A DNA stretch of 64,000 bases from Chitinophagaceae bacterium (GTDB lineage Bacteria; Bacteroidota; Bacteroidia; Chitinophagales; Chitinophagaceae), in NCBI GenBank assembly GCA_016720825.1, contig JADKJV010000002.1:186001-250000 (forward strand), given 5' to 3'. The notes beneath the pieces are model-generated. The model ran no database searches, was not told the origin of the DNA, and worked only from the letters and a program-made list of their open reading frames with translations. Position 1 is the stretch's first letter. Each line of letters starts with the position of its first letter. Positions 61,361 through 64,000 of the stretch are shown here, piece after piece. Position numbers and translations under genes: made by a program.

Positions 61361-63108
61361 ATGGGAGATTTCCAGATAAAAAAACAAACCAAAAAATACG
61401 ATGTAGTCATAGTAGGTTCTGGTGCCGGCGGTGGCATGGCCGCTTACGTTTTATCCAAAGCCGGGCTGAGTGTATGCCTGATAGAAGCCGGTTATATGTA
61501 TGACCCTCAAAAAAACATCACCCAGCTTAAAAACCCCTGGGACTCCCCCCGCCGCGGTGCCAGTACTAAAATAAGGCCCTTTGGCGATTTTGACGCCTGT
61601 TACTCAGGCTGGTCAGTAGAAGGCGAACCCTTTACCAAAGCTGAAGGGACTGACTGGGCCTGGTGGAGAGCCAGGATGCTGGGCGGTAGAACCAATCACT
61701 GGGGTCGCATTTCACTCCGTTTTGGCCCGAAAGACTTCAAAAGAAAAAGTATTGATGGCCTGGGTGATGACTGGCCCATCGGCTATGAAGATGTAAAACC
61801 ATACTACGATAAAGTAGATAAACTGATTGGCATATTTGGCACTAATGAAGGGCTGGAAAACGATCCCGACGGTTTTTCCTTCCCCCGCCAAAACCCCGCC
61901 TGCATGAATTGTTTATTAAAAATGCCGCCAGCCAGTCAGGTGTTAAAGTGATTCCGTCAAGACTGTCAATCCTCACCAAAAAAATTGAAAGTACCACTGA
62001 TCGCGGCGAATGTTTTTTCTGCGGACAATGTAACCGGAACTGCAGCATTGCCAAAGCGGATTTTTCTTCCAGCAATGTACTGATCTACCCTGCCCTTAAA
62101 ACCAATAAAGTCGATGTTGTGGCCAATGCCATGGCCAGGGAAGTACTTACAAACAGTGAGGGATTGGCAACCGGTGTTTCCTATATCTCCAAAGAAGATA
62201 TGATGGAATACCAGGTAGAAGGCCGGGTAGTGATTTTAGCTGCCAGTGCCTGTGAAAGCGCCAGGCTGATGCTGAATTCCAAATCTGCACGTCATCCAAA
62301 CGGCATTGGCAATTCCAGCAATGTTGTTGGTAAATACCTGCACGATTCCACCGGCGCAGCCCTCGGTGGTGTGCTTCCGAAATTGTTTGACAGGAAAAAA
62401 TACAATGAAGACGGTGTTGGCGGCATGCACATCTACTCACCCTGGTGGCTGGATAACAAGAAACTTGATTTCCCGCGCGGATACCACATTGAATACTGGG
62501 GCGGCATGAGCCAGCCCTCCTACGGTTTCAGCTGGGGTATCGAAAACCTGAACGGTAAATACATCGTTAAAGGGAAACAAAAAGAAGGCGGCGGTTATGG
62601 TGCTTCACTTAAAGAAGATTACCGCCATTTCTATGGCTGTGGCGTTGGCATGGCCGGCCGTGGCGAAGCGATTCCCCTCGAATCAAATTTCTGTGAGATT
62701 GACCCAAGCATGGTTGACCGCTATGGTATTCCTGTTTTACGCTTCAATGTAAAATGGAGTGAACATGAAATCAAACAGGCCAAACACATGAAAGAAACTT
62801 TCAAAGAAGTGATGCACAATATGGGTGCTGTAATTACCTGGGGTGGCGATGATGATGAGAAAAATGACTGGGGCCTTGCAAAGCCCGGGGAAATCATCCA
62901 TGAAGCCGGAACGGTACGCATGGGCAATGATCCAAAAAAATCAGCCCTCAATAAATGGAGCCAGGCGCACGACTGTAAAAACCTGTTTTGTGTGGATGGC
63001 GGGCAGTTTGTGAGCCAGGCAGATAAAAATATTACCTGGACGATACTGGCACTGAGTATGCGTGCTTCGGAATATATCATTGATGAAATGAAAAAGCAAA
63101 ACCTGTAA
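61361..63108 (+). CDS. GMC-type flavin oxidoreductase with Cys cluster, frameshifted
   Basis: FAD-dependent dehydrogenase of the glucose-methanol-choline superfamily, flavoprotein of a gluconate-2-dehydrogenase-like complex. From the ATG at 61361: FAD-binding VVIVGSGAGGGMAAYVLSKA near residue 14, WWRARMLGGRTNHWGR near residue 105, then loss of frame at five C (61882-61886); one more C gives FPPPKPRLHELFIKNA. The next part has ECFFCGQCNRNC, a CxxCxxCxxxC cluster near residue 220. It ends with GTVRMGNDPKKSALN and FVSQADKNITWTILALSMRA, the GMC C-terminal signature. Followed by the subunit-3-like gene after 120 bp containing a hairpin repeat. Confidence 0.88.
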
Positions 63109-63120
63109 TTTGAAATACAT

Positions 63121-63206
63121 AACCACAAAGCTCACAAAGGTTAAACAAAGGCCACAAAGAGTCTCCGCTTTGTGTTCCTTGTTTAACCTTTGTGAACCTT
63201 GTGGTT
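63121..63206. repeat. Large hairpin repeat of the ACCAC..AAAG family, copy 3
   Basis: 86-bp near-perfect palindrome: AACCACAAAG ... CACAAAGGTTAAACAA / TTGTTTAACCTTTGTG ... CTTGTGGTT. It lies between the two genes of a probable operon (GMC oxidoreductase and its subunit 3), unlike the other copies. Confidence 0.88.
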
Positions 63207-63229
63207 AGAATTATTATAAATTAATTACT

Positions 63230-63913
63230 ATGGACAGAAGGAAATCCCTCAAACTCATTGCTACTGGTGCAATCGCAGTTCCCGCCGCTATAGCCGGCTG
63301 TAAAACAGGCGAAGAGAAAAAAGCAACTGTAGATGCCCCCAAACACGAATTTAATCTCGACCGCAATCCGGACGAATTGAAATATGAGAACGAATTGCTA
63401 AGTCAAGAAGCTTTCTTTACAGAAGCAGAAATGGCCACAATTACTGTCCTGGCGGATATCATTATACCCAAAGACGATGTAAGCGGCAGTGCTACAGATG
63501 CCGGTGTACCTGCATTTATTGAGTTTATTGTAAAAGACATGCCCAGCCACCAGGTTCCGATGCGCGGCGGACTTCGCTGGCTGGAAATGCAGTGCCTGAA
63601 AAAATACGGACATTCATTCACCGGCTGCACCCATGACCAGCAAATTGAAATGGTAGAACTGATTGCTTACCCGAAAAAAGCTGAAAAAAACAAAGAACTG
63701 GCCCCCGGCGTGGCTTTTTTCAGCCTGATGCGTAACCTTACTGCCACCGGTTTCTATACTTCGGAAATCGGCGTAAAAGACATTGGCTACAAAGGCAATA
63801 TCCCCACCAAATGGAACGGGGTGCCCGCTGATGTGCTGGCCCAATACAATGTGGCTTACACCGAAAAAGAACTGAAAGAATGTATCAGTTTTCCTGACGC
63901 GGGTCAGGGGTAA
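63230..63913 (+). CDS. Gluconate 2-dehydrogenase subunit 3 family protein
   Basis: 227-residue exported protein that accompanies the GMC flavoprotein, probably as a partner or folding subunit. The N-terminus MDRRKSLKLIATGAIAVPAA has a twin-arginine-like RR followed by a hydrophobic stretch and a cysteine (AGC), so it may be a Tat-exported lipoprotein. The body shows the family pattern: FFTEAEMATITVLADIIIPKD near residue 63, PAFIEFIVKDM, MRGGLRWLEMQCLKKYGHSF, YPKKAEKNKELAPGVAFFSL and DIGYKGNIPTKWNGVPADVL. In this family it couples the flavoenzyme to a cytochrome or electron carrier; substrate unknown. Confidence 0.9.
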   Translation: MDRRKSLKLIATGAIAVPAAIAGCKTGEEKKATVDAPKHEFNLDRNPDELKYENELLSQEAFFTEAEMATITVLADIIIPKDDVSGSATDAGVPAFIEFIVKDMPSHQVPMRGGLRWLEMQCLKKYGHSFTGCTHDQQIEMVELIAYPKKAEKNKELAPGVAFFSLMRNLTATGFYTSEIGVKDIGYKGNIPTKWNGVPADVLAQYNVAYTEKELKECISFPDAGQG

Positions 63914-63966
63914 GCGTGCAACCTAACCATATCTTTATTGATCATATAACCATCAAAACCCGAATT

Positions 63967-64000
63967 ATGATCCGAAATTTCCTGACCGTTGTCATTTTCC
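63967..64000 (+). CDS. Start of an exported protein, cut by window edge
   Basis: ATG at 63967 begins MIRNFLTVVIF, the beginning of a signal peptide, running out of the window. Its place, 53 bp after the subunit-3-like gene on the same strand, suggests it belongs to the same operon; a cytochrome or a related secreted partner is possible but cannot be seen. Confidence 0.45.
   Translation, partial: MIRNFLTVVIF

Noticed and set aside
1..64000. tRNA, rRNA or prophage genes
   Set aside because: No cloverleaf-like sequence, rRNA segment, integrase, capsid or tail gene was found on reading both strands.

Overview
The window looks like chromosome of a Bacteroidota bacterium, most likely family Chitinophagaceae. 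The evidence is protein-level: Bacteroidota-type primary sigma factor, Lgt, DUF3822, DUF4249, DUF5995, carboxypeptidase-regulatory TonB receptor, bifunctional FtcD. There are also many copies of the Bacteroidota -7 promoter element TAnnTTTG just upstream of genes, and many lipoproteins with a short signal peptide ending in SC. No rRNA, tRNA, CRISPR array, prophage or plasmid genes were seen.

Layout. 1-6.8 kb: APC amino-acid permease (cut by the left edge), then a minus-strand envelope/RNA group: DUF3822-rsmD, lpxK-rnr-polyprenyl synthase. 6.9-16.7 kb: MATE exporter, small secreted proteins, trxB-folB, a broken DUF4249 lipoprotein gene, rpoD, lgt, bacilliredoxin, hsp20. 16.7-20.2 kb: arginine decarboxylase, small lipoproteins, rpmI-rplT. 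20.2-28.6 kb: a secreted hydrolase block (metalloprotease, DUF1801, GH13 alpha-glucosidase, two esterases, a membrane protein) lying between rpmI-rplT and infC-thrS, genes usually adjacent. 28.9-32.4 kb: infC, thrS, DUF5995. 32.4-42 kb: two tandem secreted paralogues, an ester-cyclase-like lipoprotein, an unknown lipoprotein, a secreted caspase-fold protein, a GYF-domain membrane protein and a TonB receptor. 42-46.5 kb: ABC-F ATPase and a TPR protein. 46.5-52.6 kb: histidine degradation genes (hutI, ftcD, hutG-like) with an embedded membrane protein of the 'SpecificRecomb' family. 52.7-60.2 kb: lipoprotein, GNAT, thiolase, a REP-associated tyrosine transposase (RAYT), serine hydrolase, C1 peptidase, PepSY-like protein. 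60.4-64 kb: secreted protein, then GMC oxidoreductase plus gluconate-dehydrogenase-subunit-3-like protein and the start of one more gene.

Two window-wide themes stand out. (1) The intergenic space is filled with several families of inverted repeats. One is a REP-like imperfect hairpin found at about 9.06, 35.4, 55.67 and 55.80 kb; the last two form a head-to-head pair right in front of the RAYT gene, suggesting a transposase/REP system. A second family, three 84-95 bp hairpins beginning ACCAC..AAAG, sits at 15.2, 22.9 and 63.1 kb. A third is made of degenerate short tandem units (GTTGGA-, TTACCAG-, TTAGCTA-like) often arranged as inverted pairs. (2) Ten genes, including the normally essential thrS, carry reading-frame lesions. 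Most are explained by one missing base in a short homopolymer, which points to uncorrected assembly indels rather than real gene decay.
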